In this document: positions 63,965 through 64,000 of the stretch, piece after piece
Layout: each line of letters opens with the position of its first letter
How positions within the stretch are numbered: the stretch's first letter is position 1
NCBI RefSeq assembly: GCF_002102155.1
Contig: NZ_LQOU01000039.1
Coordinates: 1 to 64,000 of the forward strand
Direction of reading: 5' to 3'
From: Mycobacterium europaeum
Lineage (GTDB): Bacteria > Actinomycetota > Actinomycetes > Mycobacteriales > Mycobacteriaceae
Length of the DNA stretch: 64,000 nt
The notes under the pieces: model-generated
Told to the model about the DNA's origin: nothing
The model's database searches: none
Seen by the model: the letters and a program-made list of their open reading frames with translations, nothing else
Translations under genes and position numbers: made by a program

Positions 63965-64000
63965 GTGTCTAGCGCAGATCCCGTCGTCAACCGGCGGGGT
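63965..64000 (+). CDS. First 12 codons of a rightward gene (Rv2843-type position), partial
   Basis: From the GTG at 63965 the frame VSSADPVVNRRG is open to the window end. It is divergent from rimP over 204 bases. In M. tuberculosis a rightward membrane-protein gene begins at this place. The assignment rests on position and 12 codons; no clear ribosome site is seen. Confidence 0.4.
   Translation, partial: MSSADPVVNRRG

Overview
The window is a GC-rich actinobacterial chromosome segment. Gene content and order match a Mycobacterium of the slow-growing, non-tuberculous kind; a relative of the M. avium complex is likely but not proven. The backbone runs collinear with the M. tuberculosis interval from about Rv2743c to Rv2843 (pspM-pspA-clgR-pgsA3-argA-ftsK ... 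rnj-dapA-thyX-hsd-dfrA-thyA ... dapB ... ald ... pepR-gpsI-rpsO-ribF-sirR-ltp1-truB-pptT-pptH ... echA16 ... nrnA-rbfA-infB-ylxR-nusA-rimP). Several lineage-specific blocks interrupt it. Ortholog names come from recall of protein sequence and synteny, not from a database search.

Region by region. (1) 1-3471: tail of a probable IS630-type transposase; the envelope-stress operon clgR-pspA-pspM read leftwards from a SigE-type promoter; pgsA3 and argA. (2) 3476-8231: an inverted-repeat element, ftsK, and a three-gene oxidoreductase/methyltransferase operon. (3) 8275-11259: an accessory type VII secretion island with three leftward genes in the order EspA/E-like, EspC/F-like, EspD/H-like, plus a divergent EspL-like gene. 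(4) 11274-20485: one long leftward block with thyA-dfrA, a DivIVA-like coiled-coil gene, an AlkZ-like winged-helix gene, orphan type I methylase hsdM-hsdS, thyX, dapA and rnj. (5) 20528-29580: lipid and acyl-CoA metabolism, with a dienelactone-hydrolase-like gene, a fabG-fadE-fadE operon, a secreted Gly/Cys repeat protein, and an acyl-CoA synthetase coupled to a single-chain acyl-CoA carboxylase. (6) 29669-35122: small exported or membrane genes, a NarL-type two-component system, a thioesterase, a flavodoxin-like gene, and dapB. (7) 35148-41619: an SOS-box-controlled 13E12-family HNH gene, an oxidoreductase/Rieske pair with a TetR regulator, GNAT and SRPBCC genes, and ald. (8) 41616-52716: nitronate monooxygenase, pepR-gpsI, rpsO, ribF, mntR/sirR, ltp1 and truB-pptT-pptH. 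(9) 52864-64000: exported proteins, a CocE-type hydrolase, echA16 and the translation cluster nrnA-rbfA-infB-ylxR-nusA-rimP, with the first codons of a rightward gene at the edge.

The genes are tightly packed. Many neighbours share ATGA, GTGA or TGATG start/stop junctions, which suggests translational coupling. Several convergent pairs share their stop codons or overlap at their 3-prime ends. The most novel element is the detached esp cassette: its EspA/E-like and EspC/F-like proteins both carry type VII export signatures, and the third gene is a likely chaperone, yet no ESX core gene lies in the window. Second-tier points are the GC-rich repeat encoding the same VGVPPA peptide at the C-termini of two unrelated proteins, the LexA box lying on the start codon of the 13E12 gene, the orphan methylase operon, and the secreted Gly/Cys repeat protein. 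No tRNA, rRNA or CRISPR array was seen.
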